In this document: one piece after another, positions 41,374 to 50,584 of the stretch
Numbering within the stretch: position 1 is the stretch's first letter
Layout: each line of letters opens with the position of its first letter
NCBI GenBank assembly: GCA_031555935.1
Contig: JAVBTX010000006.1
Location: 1-64,000, forward strand
Direction of reading: 5' to 3'
DNA: 64,000 nt
Source: Roseburia_C sp031555935
GTDB lineage: Bacteria; Bacillota; Clostridia; Lachnospirales; Lachnospiraceae
The notes under the pieces: model-generated
Told to the model about the DNA's origin: nothing
Databases searched by the model: none
The model's input: only the letters and a program-made list of their open reading frames with translations
Position numbers and translations under genes: made by a program

Positions 41374-44300
41374 TTGCGTAAACGGATCCAGAAACTAGCG
41401 ATGGGAATGTTTGAACATGAGGAACCTGTTCTCGCACTTTCTACGGAGAAGATAGAAATTGAGGTGTTGGAGGGGACTGATTATCAGGGTGAGTTTGTGA
41501 TTACCAGCCGTAATCAGGTTGAAGTAAAAGGACTTGTCTATTCCTCGAATCCACATATGGAGGTATTGACACCACAGTTTAAGGGCGAAGAAGTCAGGAT
41601 TCAATTTCAATTTCATAGTGTTGGTTTTGTTGAAGGGGATATTCAAAAGGGAGTATTTACAATTATCTGTAACCAGGGTGAATATAACCTTTCTTTTGTT
41701 GTGTCCATTTCCCAGCTATACGCCGATAGTTCGATTGGCAAAATACGTTCGCTGTATGATTTTTCACGTTTGGCTCAGACGGATATTGATGAAGCAAGCC
41801 GTTTGTTTGCTTCGCCGCGCTTTGGCAGTATCATTGAAGCCAAGGATGTGAACAGCCGCCTGTTATATGAAGGCCTATCAGGGGACATGCATACCGCGGA
41901 GTGTTTAGAAGAATTTCTCGTTGCAATTAAGAAAAAAGAACGAATCACTTTTGAACCAGAAAAAAAACTTTTTGAAATGCCATACCTCGAGGAGAATCAG
42001 AAGGAAACGGTATCCATCAAAAAAGATAATTGGGGATATTTAGAAATAGCGATTTCATCAGATGAAGATTTTTTGCGGTCGGACAAGGAGCAAATTAGTT
42101 CCGAGGATTTTGTCGGCAGTATCTGTAAGGTGGAGTATTTTATTGATGCCTCTAAGCTACATGCGGGCAAGAATTTTGGTCGCCTAATTTTTGAAAATGC
42201 ATATCAGCGGGAAATGGTTGAAATCATTGTCAATCAGAAAGAACATGCCACCGCCACCGTTAACCATCTGGAAATGCAGCGTGGGCAAAAGGAACTGACG
42301 GAGTTATACATAGAATATCGATTGAAAAAAATTGGTGGTGCACTTTGGGCAACCAAGACCGTTGGTGTGTTAAATCACCTGATTGCGGTTGGTGGTGAAA
42401 ATGACTGGTACACCTTAATGAAAGCGCAGGCCTTTTTAGTCAGTGGCCAGCGACAGGAAGCAACTTGGATATTAGAAGAATATAAACGGCGGCAGGAGGA
42501 TAAAAGTATTCCGATTTATGGCTACTATTTATACTTGTGTACGCTAGCCGAGCGTGAGCCGTCCTATGTCAATCGTTTGGCCAAGCAGTTAGAAGAGATT
42601 TATCGGCATCATGAAGAAAGTCATGAGCTATTCTGGATGTTGTTATTTGTGAAGCGGGAATACTGTGAGAACAATGCGGCCAGGCTGCGGATGTTAGAAG
42701 CACGTATCACCGAATCCTGTGCAAGTCCGTTTCTTTATATGGAAGCATGGTACATCTATTGGCAGAACCCGTATCTGCTCAACCGCCTGAGCGATTTTGA
42801 AATCCAAGTGTTGTATTGGGCTGGTAAGCGGGGTGCATTAACCGAGGATATTGCAATTGCAATATTGAATTTAACAGGTAGTATGCGGGTTTACCATCCG
42901 CTGTTTTATAAAGTGCTTCAGTTTCTCTATGCAAAATATGAAAAACCGCAGATGCTTTCGGCAATCTGTTCCTATTTGGTCAGAACCGGCCGATTTTCAC
43001 CAGAATACCATCAGTGGTATGAATGGGGGATTGAGGCAGATTTGCGAATTGCGGGATTAAATGAAGCATATCTGATGTCGCACGATAATCAGAAAATCCA
43101 GACAATGCCGAAAATCGTACAGATGTATTTTCAATACGATGCAGCCATTCCCTATAAGCAAAAAGCGGCCTTGCTCGTTAATATCATTGCCGGAAAAGAA
43201 AAAGAACCTTCGGTTTATCATAACTACCGGAGTATCTTAGAAAAATTTACCTTAGAGCAGATAAAAGAAGGTCATATCGACGATAATCTGGCAATTATTT
43301 ATAGTGAGATGTTAGAGCGCGGCATGATTCAAAAGGATATGGTTCATTCGCTGGCGAAGATATTGTATACCCACAAATTAACTGTCTTTGGCAAGGCGGC
43401 AAAGGTAATCATTATTCACCGGCAGCTAAAGGAAGTTCAAATCGTTCCGGTGATTCAAAATGTTGCGTATTTCCAGCTTTATAGTAAAGATTACGTAATC
43501 GTATTAGAAGATGCAGCGGGGCGCAAATACGGTGCCGGAATCTCATATCAGTTGGAACGCTTGATGAACCCGGGACAGTTTATGCGCAAATGTTTGGCGT
43601 GTGCGCCGTATGAGACTGTATTTTTATTGCAATATTTCTCGGGTCGGGAGAAGAGCACAATGTTTATGCCGGATGACCGCGACTATTTGCTGCAGCTACT
43701 GCGCAGTGAAAAGCTTCGAGAGGACTATCAGGCTAAGTTATATCCAGAAATCATCCGTTTCTTAGACCGGATGGATGAGACTGATTTAACAGAGAAATAC
43801 TTAGAACAGGTACCGGTTGGAAAATGTGAGCGCGAGGCACGCATTTATTTAATCGAAGAAATGATAAATTATCATCAGTACGACAGGGCTTATGAGTATA
43901 TCCAGGAATACGGTGCAGTTCAATTGAACCCAGCCAAGCTGGTGCCGCTTTGCTCCTATGAAATCGAAGAGTGTGATGGCGAAGAGGATGATTTTTTAAT
44001 TAATCTTGCCACCTATGTCTTTTTACAGGGCAAATACAATACCGTCATTTTAGAATATTTGGCAAAATACTATGGCGGTACAACCAAGAGCATGAAAAAA
44101 CTCTGGCAGGCATGTTATGCGTTCGAGATTGATAGCTTTGAATTAGAGGAACGTTTGCTGGTTCAGATGCTGTATACGAAAGAGTACGTTGATGGGGTTG
44201 AGGAAATATATGAAAATTATCGGGTTCATGGTGGTCTTGAGGTAATTCGTGAAGCCTACCTATACTACTTTTCTTATATTTATCTGGTCAAGCAGACAGT

Positions 44301-44910
44301 CGTTCCAGAGCAGGTTTTTCCAGAAATTATGCAGCGAATCTATGAGGATAAAGAAGTACCGGATGTTGGCAAATTAGCATTGTTGTCTTATTTTGCTGAG
44401 GAAAATGTCTGGACTGAGGAAAAGTTAGAAGTAGCGATGGGACTATTAGAAGAATATGTTGACCGGGGGATGTATTTTGGATTCTACCGAATGTTCCCGG
44501 ACAGCGTCAAATATCGCTTTCAGTTCTACGACAAGATATTCCTCGAGTATCGTACCAATCCAAGCAAGCGGGTGGTGCTTCACTACCGTATGGGGGCAGG
44601 TAACGAGAATTTCATGAGTGAAGAAATGAATGATGTGTTTGAAGGGATTTTTGTCAAAGAGTTCACGTTGTTCTTTGGCGAAGAGGTTGAATATTATATT
44701 ACCGAAGAAGATGCGAAAGGCTCACAGGCAATGGAAATTAATGTGATTGCCAATCGGGATGTTCAAGAATATGGTGAAAAGAGCCGCTATGATATGATTA
44801 ATGCAATGCTGTTTGCCGAAGCGTTAGGTGAAGATAAGCAATGGCAGGAGTTAGCCCAGCAGTATGACCGTCGTGAGAAAATAAATGAGAAACTATTTCG
44901 GATGATTTAG
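41374..44910 (+). CDS. Giant helical-repeat protein, DUF5717-like
   Basis: The 1178-residue protein has no signal peptide or membrane helix. Two beta-sandwich segments come first: about residues 15-115 (EKIEIEVLEGTDYQGEFVIT) and about 195-290 (ending FGRLIFENAYQREMVEIIVN). The rest, about 300-1178, is a series of TPR-like helical pairs, such as WYTLMKAQAFLVSGQRQEAT. From memory this matches a Lachnospiraceae family named DUF5717; I could not check that. The start is TTG with AGGTGG upstream. It is the first gene of a four-gene operon with an Hsp70-like ATPase. A scaffold or client-holding role is a guess. Confidence 0.78.
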   Translation: MRKRIQKLAMGMFEHEEPVLALSTEKIEIEVLEGTDYQGEFVITSRNQVEVKGLVYSSNPHMEVLTPQFKGEEVRIQFQFHSVGFVEGDIQKGVFTIICNQGEYNLSFVVSISQLYADSSIGKIRSLYDFSRLAQTDIDEASRLFASPRFGSIIEAKDVNSRLLYEGLSGDMHTAECLEEFLVAIKKKERITFEPEKKLFEMPYLEENQKETVSIKKDNWGYLEIAISSDEDFLRSDKEQISSEDFVGSICKVEYFIDASKLHAGKNFGRLIFENAYQREMVEIIVNQKEHATATVNHLEMQRGQKELTELYIEYRLKKIGGALWATKTVGVLNHLIAVGGENDWYTLMKAQAFLVSGQRQEATWILEEYKRRQEDKSIPIYGYYLYLCTLAEREPSYVNRLAKQLEEIYRHHEESHELFWMLLFVKREYCENNAARLRMLEARITESCASPFLYMEAWYIYWQNPYLLNRLSDFEIQVLYWAGKRGALTEDIAIAILNLTGSMRVYHPLFYKVLQFLYAKYEKPQMLSAICSYLVRTGRFSPEYHQWYEWGIEADLRIAGLNEAYLMSHDNQKIQTMPKIVQMYFQYDAAIPYKQKAALLVNIIAGKEKEPSVYHNYRSILEKFTLEQIKEGHIDDNLAIIYSEMLERGMIQKDMVHSLAKILYTHKLTVFGKAAKVIIIHRQLKEVQIVPVIQNVAYFQLYSKDYVIVLEDAAGRKYGAGISYQLERLMNPGQFMRKCLACAPYETVFLLQYFSGREKSTMFMPDDRDYLLQLLRSEKLREDYQAKLYPEIIRFLDRMDETDLTEKYLEQVPVGKCEREARIYLIEEMINYHQYDRAYEYIQEYGAVQLNPAKLVPLCSYEIEECDGEEDDFLINLATYVFLQGKYNTVILEYLAKYYGGTTKSMKKLWQACYAFEIDSFELEERLLVQMLYTKEYVDGVEEIYENYRVHGGLEVIREAYLYYFSYIYLVKQTVVPEQVFPEIMQRIYEDKEVPDVGKLALLSYFAEENVWTEEKLEVAMGLLEEYVDRGMYFGFYRMFPDSVKYRFQFYDKIFLEYRTNPSKRVVLHYRMGAGNENFMSEEMNDVFEGIFVKEFTLFFGEEVEYYITEEDAKGSQAMEINVIANRDVQEYGEKSRYDMINAMLFAEALGEDKQWQELAQQYDRREKINEKLFRMI

Positions 44911-44919
44911 GGTGAGACA

Positions 44920-46149
44920 ATGGAGAAGAAAAAGTTATATGTGGGGCTGGACCTTGGCACGAAACATGCGATGGTCAGCTATTATGCAAAAGATATGAAA
45001 GAACCGGAAACAGTCAGCAAAATAGCTGGCAGTGAAATCTACCAGATACCGCAGATTCTCTATAAGCGAAGAGGTATCGGCCAGTGGTTCTATGGTGAAG
45101 ATGCGGCCGCGATGGCGGCGCAGTTGCAGGATGTGGTAATAGAGGATTTGTATAGCAGGGCTTTGAATCGGGAAACAATCGAATTGGAAGGGCAGCAGTA
45201 TTCCTACTTAGAATTGCTGGCGTTATTTCTAAAAAAATTATTGACCTTGCCGGCAAAGCTAGACCCAAATGTGGAAATTGAGCAGCTTGTTTTGACGACC
45301 AGTGTGTTAAACCGCGAAAATATGGGATTGTTTGCCGAACTTATGGAGAAACTGGACATTACCCCGGGACATTTTACGGTTATTGACTATTTGGAAAGCT
45401 TTTATTATTACACCTTCAATCAGGAGCAGGCGTTGTGGATTCATGATGCCGTGCTGTTTGATTATGCGGGGGCAGATTTAAGATATTTTTATATGGAGCG
45501 AAATACCAAAACGACACCACAGATGGTAACCCTCAAAGAAAAAAATTACGGTCCGCTGTTAGGGAAAAAAGATACGGCCTTTATGGATGTGATTTCCGAA
45601 GCATTTGGCAAACGTATTTTTTCATCGGTGTATTTGACGGGTGATGGCTTTGATGGTGACTGGATGATGGAATCGCTGAGTTATCTTTGCAGGGGGCGAA
45701 GAGTGTTCTTAGGCAAGAATCTCTATGCCAAGGGTGCGGCTTATAGCGCAGCGGTGATTGGCGGCGTCCGGCCGTGGAATTTTGTTTACATGGGTGAAAA
45801 TGAAATGAAGCTGAATATCAGTCTCAAGGTTCGCGATGGCGAGGAGCTGGCTTTTTATTCCTTGATATCAGCCGGTGAGAATTGGTATGAAGCGAAGGGT
45901 GAATGCGAGATTTTGTTATCGGGAACACCAGAGATTGATTTCTGGCTGCAAGCACCGGACAGCCGCGAAGCCAAAATTGACACTTTAGAGCTGACTGATT
46001 TGCCTCAGCGTCCAGAGAAGATGTCAAGACTTCGGATTATGGCAAATCCATTGTCGGACAGCAGTGTGCAGGTGACCATTCGCGATTTGGGCTTTGGAGA
46101 AATTTATAAGAGTTCTGATAAAACATGGGAATATGTGATGGGAATATAG
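44920..46149 (+). CDS. Hsp70/actin-fold ATPase-like protein (DUF5716-like)
   Basis: A 409-residue protein that begins with a phosphate-1 loop, YVGLDLGTKHAMVSYY (about 6-21), the hallmark of the Hsp70/actin superfamily. Later segments fit the fold: AVLFDYAGADLRYFYME as phosphate-2 region, VYLTGDGFDGDW and the adenosine-type AYSAAVIGGVRPW. It lacks a full Hsp70 substrate-binding domain; the last 120 residues look beta-rich (ELAFYSLISAGENWYEAKGE). It lies 9 bases after the giant repeat protein and 14 before a TPR-like gene. ATP use is likely; the partner and role are unknown. Confidence 0.72.
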   Translation: MEKKKLYVGLDLGTKHAMVSYYAKDMKEPETVSKIAGSEIYQIPQILYKRRGIGQWFYGEDAAAMAAQLQDVVIEDLYSRALNRETIELEGQQYSYLELLALFLKKLLTLPAKLDPNVEIEQLVLTTSVLNRENMGLFAELMEKLDITPGHFTVIDYLESFYYYTFNQEQALWIHDAVLFDYAGADLRYFYMERNTKTTPQMVTLKEKNYGPLLGKKDTAFMDVISEAFGKRIFSSVYLTGDGFDGDWMMESLSYLCRGRRVFLGKNLYAKGAAYSAAVIGGVRPWNFVYMGENEMKLNISLKVRDGEELAFYSLISAGENWYEAKGECEILLSGTPEIDFWLQAPDSREAKIDTLELTDLPQRPEKMSRLRIMANPLSDSSVQVTIRDLGFGEIYKSSDKTWEYVMGI

Positions 46150-46163
46150 AATGGAGATTAACG

Positions 46164-46934
46164 ATGGGAGACTTAATACTATGCCGGACACGGCTGGCGG
46201 CAATGCCATATTATATTGAAAATATATCGCTAAATATCTACTCACTGGAGGAATTGTGTTATTATATCGAAAACAATTCTGACCGTTTGGATGATTCCTT
46301 TTGGTGCGAAGAACTGTTTAGCTGGCTGGTCGAAGAATTAAAATGTGCCGATTTAGTAACCGAGCTTCGTAAGAAAAAGCGTGATGGTGCAGAAGTGGCT
46401 GAGCTGGTGCTTTTAACGGTCAATGCTTGTGGCTATATCGACAAGGGGCACAAGAAGGGAATACTTGAAGAACTGCGGGAGTTAGAGCATAAGAGTGACT
46501 TTCAAAAGGGCAAGCTGCGGGCGGACCGTCATTTAAAAAATCGTCGTTATGTAATCAGTATTCTGGAATATAAAAAGCTGTTGCGTTTATTGGAAAAGGA
46601 ACCATTGCAGGCAGTTGAAATAGGCAGTATCTATCACAACCTGGGAGTCGCCAATGCGCAGATGTTTTTGTATGAGCAAGCTGCTGAGTGTTTTGAAAAA
46701 GCATATGAATACAACAATAATCCAGAATCAATGACAGAAATGTATTTTGCCTTGCAATGTATATCGACGAAGGAAAATGTAGCAAACTATGAGCCGCCAT
46801 TAGAATGGCGCGAGGTAGTAATGACAAGAGTGCAGCAGGCGGTGAATGAGTTGGAGCTGGAAAGTAGCGGGGTGCCAACCGTCGAATCCTTAGCGGAATG
46901 GAAGAAAAAACTCCGAATGTATAGCAAAATCTAA
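46164..46934 (+). CDS. TPR-like helical protein of the Hsp70-like operon
   Basis: A 256-residue soluble protein with mostly helical sequence. A tetratricopeptide-type unit is visible near residues 160-200 (IYHNLGVANAQMFLYEQAAE, CFEKAYEYN). The N-terminal part, CRTRLAAMPYYIENISLNIY, is conserved-looking and includes a Tyr-rich stretch. The start at 46164 has TGGAG upstream; the frame from 46125 overlaps the previous gene and is not favoured. It is likely a partner of the ATPase encoded just before it. Confidence 0.72.
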   Translation: MGDLILCRTRLAAMPYYIENISLNIYSLEELCYYIENNSDRLDDSFWCEELFSWLVEELKCADLVTELRKKKRDGAEVAELVLLTVNACGYIDKGHKKGILEELRELEHKSDFQKGKLRADRHLKNRRYVISILEYKKLLRLLEKEPLQAVEIGSIYHNLGVANAQMFLYEQAAECFEKAYEYNNNPESMTEMYFALQCISTKENVANYEPPLEWREVVMTRVQQAVNELELESSGVPTVESLAEWKKKLRMYSKI

Positions 46935-46960
46935 AAAGTGGGTAAAAGCGGGTAAAGTAA

Positions 46961-48130
46961 ATGAAATTATTCAGACGTAGAAAAAAAGAAAAAAAGAGCA
47001 TTGACGAAATCTTAGCCGAGGTGACTTCGGATATGCTTTCGCCAGAGGATTTAGCAGATGCCCATAAAGTCCATCATTATATCTTAGAGCGTTGTGAGCA
47101 AGTCATTGAATCGGTCAAAGGGCTTGAGGAAGAAAAAAATGAATACCGGATTCTGACATCATATTTAAAAGATATTCAGATAATTGAGGAATTACCAGCA
47201 AAAGAGCAGGCTATTTTAAGTGAGACGGCATCTTCCATTTTGACCTTGACCAAGACCCACGAGGATTATATGCAGACGACAAAGAAGATAACCGATTCTC
47301 AGTTTCATCAAATGCAGCAGGACGAGGAGCTGATTACGACAGCCATTCGTACCTTGCAGTCCAATGAGATGTATCAATCGGCAGTCAAGCGGGACATGCA
47401 GTATTTAGAGGGTGAAAAGACGGAATGGATGTACTATCGCCAAGAGCTGATGAATGAGCAGAAGTTATTGCGACGATTAGCTTACGGCTTGTTTGGTTTA
47501 TTGCTGATGCTGATGGCAGTGGTATTTGTCCTGCAGATAGGCTTTGAAATGGATACCCGAATTATATTTACCCTTCTAATTGCCGCTGGCGCAATCGGTG
47601 GAATGGCAATTTATCTGCGAATGCAGAACAATACCAAGGAAATCAAAAAATCCGAGGTAAATATGAATCACGCCATTGGCTTGCTAAATAAAACCAAAAT
47701 GAAATATGTCCATTCAACAAATGCGGTCGATTACGCCTGTGAGAAATATCATGTGCATAACTCTTATGAATTAAACTATATCTGGGAGCAGTATTTAGAG
47801 GCGGCCAGAGAACGTGAAAAATTCGAACGAAACAGCGATGACTTAGAATATTTTAACGGCAAACTGGTGCGGATGTTACGAACCTATAATTTGTATGATT
47901 CCAAGGTTTGGATCAATCAGCCCCACGCGCTTGTCGACAAAAGGGAAATGGTAGAAATAAAACATGACCTGATTGAACGGAGACAAAAGCTGCGTTCCCG
48001 GATTGATTATAATATGGATGTCGTGTTGGAACAAAAAGATGAAATCGAAGAAATGCTGGAAGAACATAACATAAATATACCGGAAGTAAATGAAATATTA
48101 AAATCGGTTGACCGGCTTTCGGGAATGTAA
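46961..48130 (+). CDS. Coiled-coil membrane protein of the Hsp70-like operon
   Basis: A 389-residue protein with a basic N-terminus (KLFRRRKKEKKS), a helical and coiled-coil part (about 20-165), two membrane helices close together (about 172-192 and 197-215), and a second long coiled coil (about 215-389, ending EEMLEEHNINIPEVNEILKS). Both ends should be in the cytoplasm. It is the last of four closely spaced genes and would anchor the system to the membrane. No known family was recognised. Confidence 0.72.
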   Translation: MKLFRRRKKEKKSIDEILAEVTSDMLSPEDLADAHKVHHYILERCEQVIESVKGLEEEKNEYRILTSYLKDIQIIEELPAKEQAILSETASSILTLTKTHEDYMQTTKKITDSQFHQMQQDEELITTAIRTLQSNEMYQSAVKRDMQYLEGEKTEWMYYRQELMNEQKLLRRLAYGLFGLLLMLMAVVFVLQIGFEMDTRIIFTLLIAAGAIGGMAIYLRMQNNTKEIKKSEVNMNHAIGLLNKTKMKYVHSTNAVDYACEKYHVHNSYELNYIWEQYLEAAREREKFERNSDDLEYFNGKLVRMLRTYNLYDSKVWINQPHALVDKREMVEIKHDLIERRQKLRSRIDYNMDVVLEQKDEIEEMLEEHNINIPEVNEILKSVDRLSGM

Positions 48131-48244
48131 ACAAAGGTGTCAAGAAAAAACGCGTTGACAAAGGTGTCAAGAAAAAACGCTTGACACCTTGTTCTATTTG
48201 CGGTAAACTAACACAAGTTGGTGTCAAGTGATAAACGTTGACAC
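48131..48244 (+). promoter_or_regulatory. ylxM-ffh promoter with direct and inverted GTGTCAA repeats
   Basis: A 23-base direct repeat (48131-48153 and 48158-48180, beginning ACAAAGGTGTCAAG) is followed by TTGACACC (48181), which forms an inverted copy of the same core. TTGACA (48181-48186), 17 bases, TAAACT (48204-48209) is a promoter. GTGTCAA (48221-48227) and TTGACAC (48238-48244) form another inverted pair after it. Six GTGTCAA/TTGACA-like sites surround the promoter, which suggests cooperative binding of a regulator. Confidence 0.7.
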
Positions 48245-48256
48245 AAGGGGTATACG

Positions 48257-48601
48257 ATGGAAGAAAAAGTAGCGCAAGCTTATCTGTATGACTTTTACGG
48301 CGAATTATTGAATGAGCACCAGCGGCGTATCTATGAGGATTTTGTGTTTCATGATTTGTCCTTGGGTGAAATTGCATCCGATGAAGGCATTAGCCGTCAA
48401 GGGGTACATGATTTAATCAAACGATGCAATCGGCTTCTGGCGGGATATGAAGAGAAATTACATCTAGTCGCCAAATTTATCGAAGCCAAAAAAAATGTAG
48501 AGCAGATTCATCGGCTGACTGGTGAATTTGAGAAAACTCATAACGAAGCATTAATCGAAGAAATCAGACAGATTTCCAATCAGATAATAGAGGAGTTATA
48601 G
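48257..48601 (+). CDS. ylxM: YlxM, SRP-associated helix-turn-helix protein
   Basis: A 114-residue protein of the YlxM/p13 family. A sigma region 4-like helix-turn-helix (LSLGEIASDEGISRQGVHDLIKRC, split about residues 35-58) is followed by a helical tail. YlxM stimulates the GTPase activity of the signal recognition particle in some Firmicutes, but the DNA-binding motif suggests it may also regulate. It overlaps nothing and precedes ffh by one base, so both are one operon. Confidence 0.92.
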   Translation: MEEKVAQAYLYDFYGELLNEHQRRIYEDFVFHDLSLGEIASDEGISRQGVHDLIKRCNRLLAGYEEKLHLVAKFIEAKKNVEQIHRLTGEFEKTHNEALIEEIRQISNQIIEEL

Positions 48602-48602
48602 A

Positions 48603-49955
48603 ATGGCATTTGACAGCTTATCAGAAAAACTTCAAAATGTATTCAAAAGCTTAAGAAGCAAGGGACGTCTTACCGAAGATGATGTCAAAACCGCCTTAAA
48701 AGAAGTAAAGATGGCATTGCTAGAGGCTGACGTAAACTTCAAGGTGGTAAAACAGTTTGTCAAAGCAGTACAGGAACGAGCAGTTGGTTCCGATGTCATG
48801 ACGGGATTAAATCCAGGTCAGATGGTAATAAAAATTGTAAATGAAGAAATGGTTAAGCTGATGGGCTCTGAGACGACGGAGTTAACCCTTCGCCCAGGTC
48901 AGGAAACGACCATAATCATGATGGCAGGTCTGCAAGGTGCCGGTAAAACGACAACCACAGCTAAGATTGCCGGTAAGCTGAAGCAAAAAGGCAAAAAACC
49001 ATTATTAGTGGCATGTGACATCTATCGTCCGGCCGCGATTGAACAGTTGAAAATAAATGGTGAAAAGCAGGGTGTCGAAGTATTTTCAATGGGCGATAAA
49101 AACAAGCCGGTCAATATCGCTAAGGCAGCAATGGAACATGCAGCAAAGAACGGTTTTAATGTGGTAATTATTGATACTGCAGGTCGTCTTCATGTCGATG
49201 AAGAAATGATGCAGGAATTAATTGAAATAAAAGAAAATGTTTCCGTCAGCCAGACGATTTTAGTAGTTGATGCGATGACTGGACAGGACGCGGTCAATGT
49301 GGCCGGAACCTTTGATGAGAAAATTGGCATTGATGGAGTGGTCTTGACAAAGTTAGACGGTGATACCAGAGGTGGAGCGGCACTCTCGATTCGAGCAGTG
49401 ACAGGTAAGCCAATCTTGTATGTCGGCATGGGTGAAAAGTTATCAGACTTAGAGCAGTTCTATCCCGACCGAATGGCATCCCGTATCCTTGGTATGGGTG
49501 ATGTATTGACCTTAATCGAGAAGGCTCAGGAAGATTTTGATGAGACCAAGGCAAAGGAGATGGAACAACGTCTGAAAAAGGCGGAGTTTACCTTTAATGA
49601 TTATCTCGAGTCCATGAGTCAGGTCAAAAAGCTTGGCGGTTTAGGCAGCATTATGGGAATGATGCCGGGCTTAGGTATGGGTAACAAAATGCCAGATATT
49701 GACGAAGATGCAGCCGAGAAAAACATGGCTCGCACCGAAGCAATCATCTATTCCATGACACTAAAAGAAAGAAACAATCCCAATTTGCTTAATCCAAGCC
49801 GGAAGCATCGGATTGCCAAGGGTGCTGGTGTTGATATCAGCGAAGTCAACCGACTGGTAAAACAATTTGAGCAGATGAAGAAAATGATGAAACAAATGCC
49901 TGGAATGATGGGCGGACGAGGTGGTAAAAGAGGACAGTTTAAACTTCCCTTTTAG
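48603..49955 (+). CDS. ffh: Signal recognition particle protein Ffh
   Basis: Ffh is the GTPase of the signal recognition particle, which takes nascent membrane proteins to FtsY and SecYEG. The 450-residue protein has the N domain, the G domain with GLQGAGKTTTTAKIAGKL (about 107-124), DTAGRLH and TKLDGDTRGGAAL, and the Met-rich M domain ending KKMMKQMPGMMGGRGGKRGQ, which binds the signal peptide and 4.5S RNA. It follows ylxM and precedes rpsP, the usual order. Confidence 0.98.
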   Translation: MAFDSLSEKLQNVFKSLRSKGRLTEDDVKTALKEVKMALLEADVNFKVVKQFVKAVQERAVGSDVMTGLNPGQMVIKIVNEEMVKLMGSETTELTLRPGQETTIIMMAGLQGAGKTTTTAKIAGKLKQKGKKPLLVACDIYRPAAIEQLKINGEKQGVEVFSMGDKNKPVNIAKAAMEHAAKNGFNVVIIDTAGRLHVDEEMMQELIEIKENVSVSQTILVVDAMTGQDAVNVAGTFDEKIGIDGVVLTKLDGDTRGGAALSIRAVTGKPILYVGMGEKLSDLEQFYPDRMASRILGMGDVLTLIEKAQEDFDETKAKEMEQRLKKAEFTFNDYLESMSQVKKLGGLGSIMGMMPGLGMGNKMPDIDEDAAEKNMARTEAIIYSMTLKERNNPNLLNPSRKHRIAKGAGVDISEVNRLVKQFEQMKKMMKQMPGMMGGRGGKRGQFKLPF

Positions 49956-50000
49956 TATAAAATTATAACATAGTAATCACTGTAAGGAGGTGAAAGAGAA

Positions 50001-50246
50001 ATGGCAGTAAAAATCAGATTGACAAGAATGGGACAGAAAAAGGCTCCTTTTTATAGAATCGTAGTAGCAGATTCAAGATCCCCAAGAGATGGTAAATGCA
50101 TCGAAGAGATTGGAACTTATAACCCAATGAAAAATCCAAGTGAATATCATGTAAATGAAGAACTTGCAAAGAAATGGTTAGCAGACGGCGCACAGCCAAC
50201 AGAAACCGTTAACAGAATTTTCAAAGCAACCGGTATCGTAAAATAG
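50001..50246 (+). CDS. rpsP: 30S ribosomal protein S16
   Basis: The 81-residue protein MAVKIRLTRMGQKKAPFYRI is a typical S16, which binds the 5' domain of 16S rRNA and helps early 30S assembly. The ribosome binding site is strong (AAGGAGGTG). Confidence 0.98.
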   Translation: MAVKIRLTRMGQKKAPFYRIVVADSRSPRDGKCIEEIGTYNPMKNPSEYHVNEELAKKWLADGAQPTETVNRIFKATGIVK

Positions 50247-50274
50247 TCACTGGATGGATTAGTGAGGTGGATAT

Positions 50275-50502
50275 ATGAAGGAATTAGTAGAAGTGATTGC
50301 AAAATCGCTTGTAGATTGTCCGGATGAAGTAGTAGTAACGGAGACAGTTAACGAAAAATCCATTATCCTAGAGTTGCGTGTTGCGCAGTCTGATATGGGT
50401 AAGGTAATCGGAAAACAGGGCCGTATTGCCAAAGCAATCCGTTCTGTTGTAAAAGCCGCAGCCTCAAAAGAAAACAAAAAAGTAATCGTTGAAATTATGT
50501 AA
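50275..50502 (+). CDS. khpA: KH domain RNA-binding protein KhpA
   Basis: The 75-residue protein is a single KH domain with the GKVIGKQGRIAKAIRSVVKA motif (about 42-61). KhpA (YlqC) pairs with KhpB in Firmicutes and binds RNA linked to cell division and envelope control. It lies between rpsP and rimM as in related genomes. Confidence 0.95.
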   Translation: MKELVEVIAKSLVDCPDEVVVTETVNEKSIILELRVAQSDMGKVIGKQGRIAKAIRSVVKAAASKENKKVIVEIM

Positions 50503-50584
50503 TGATTACCGGCAACATAAAAGTGAGACGGCCATTGAATTGACCGCCTCATTTTCTATTTAAGCAGTTTGCAGGAGGAATACA

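Noticed and set aside
48131..48180. Two 23-base direct repeats as a mini CRISPR
   Set aside because: Only two copies with a 4-base gap and no spacer of normal size; they lie at a promoter and no cas gene is present.
50523..50556. Terminator between khpA and rimM
   Set aside because: The stem on the plus strand needs two A-C mismatches; it pairs well only on the minus strand through G-U, so it is left uncalled.
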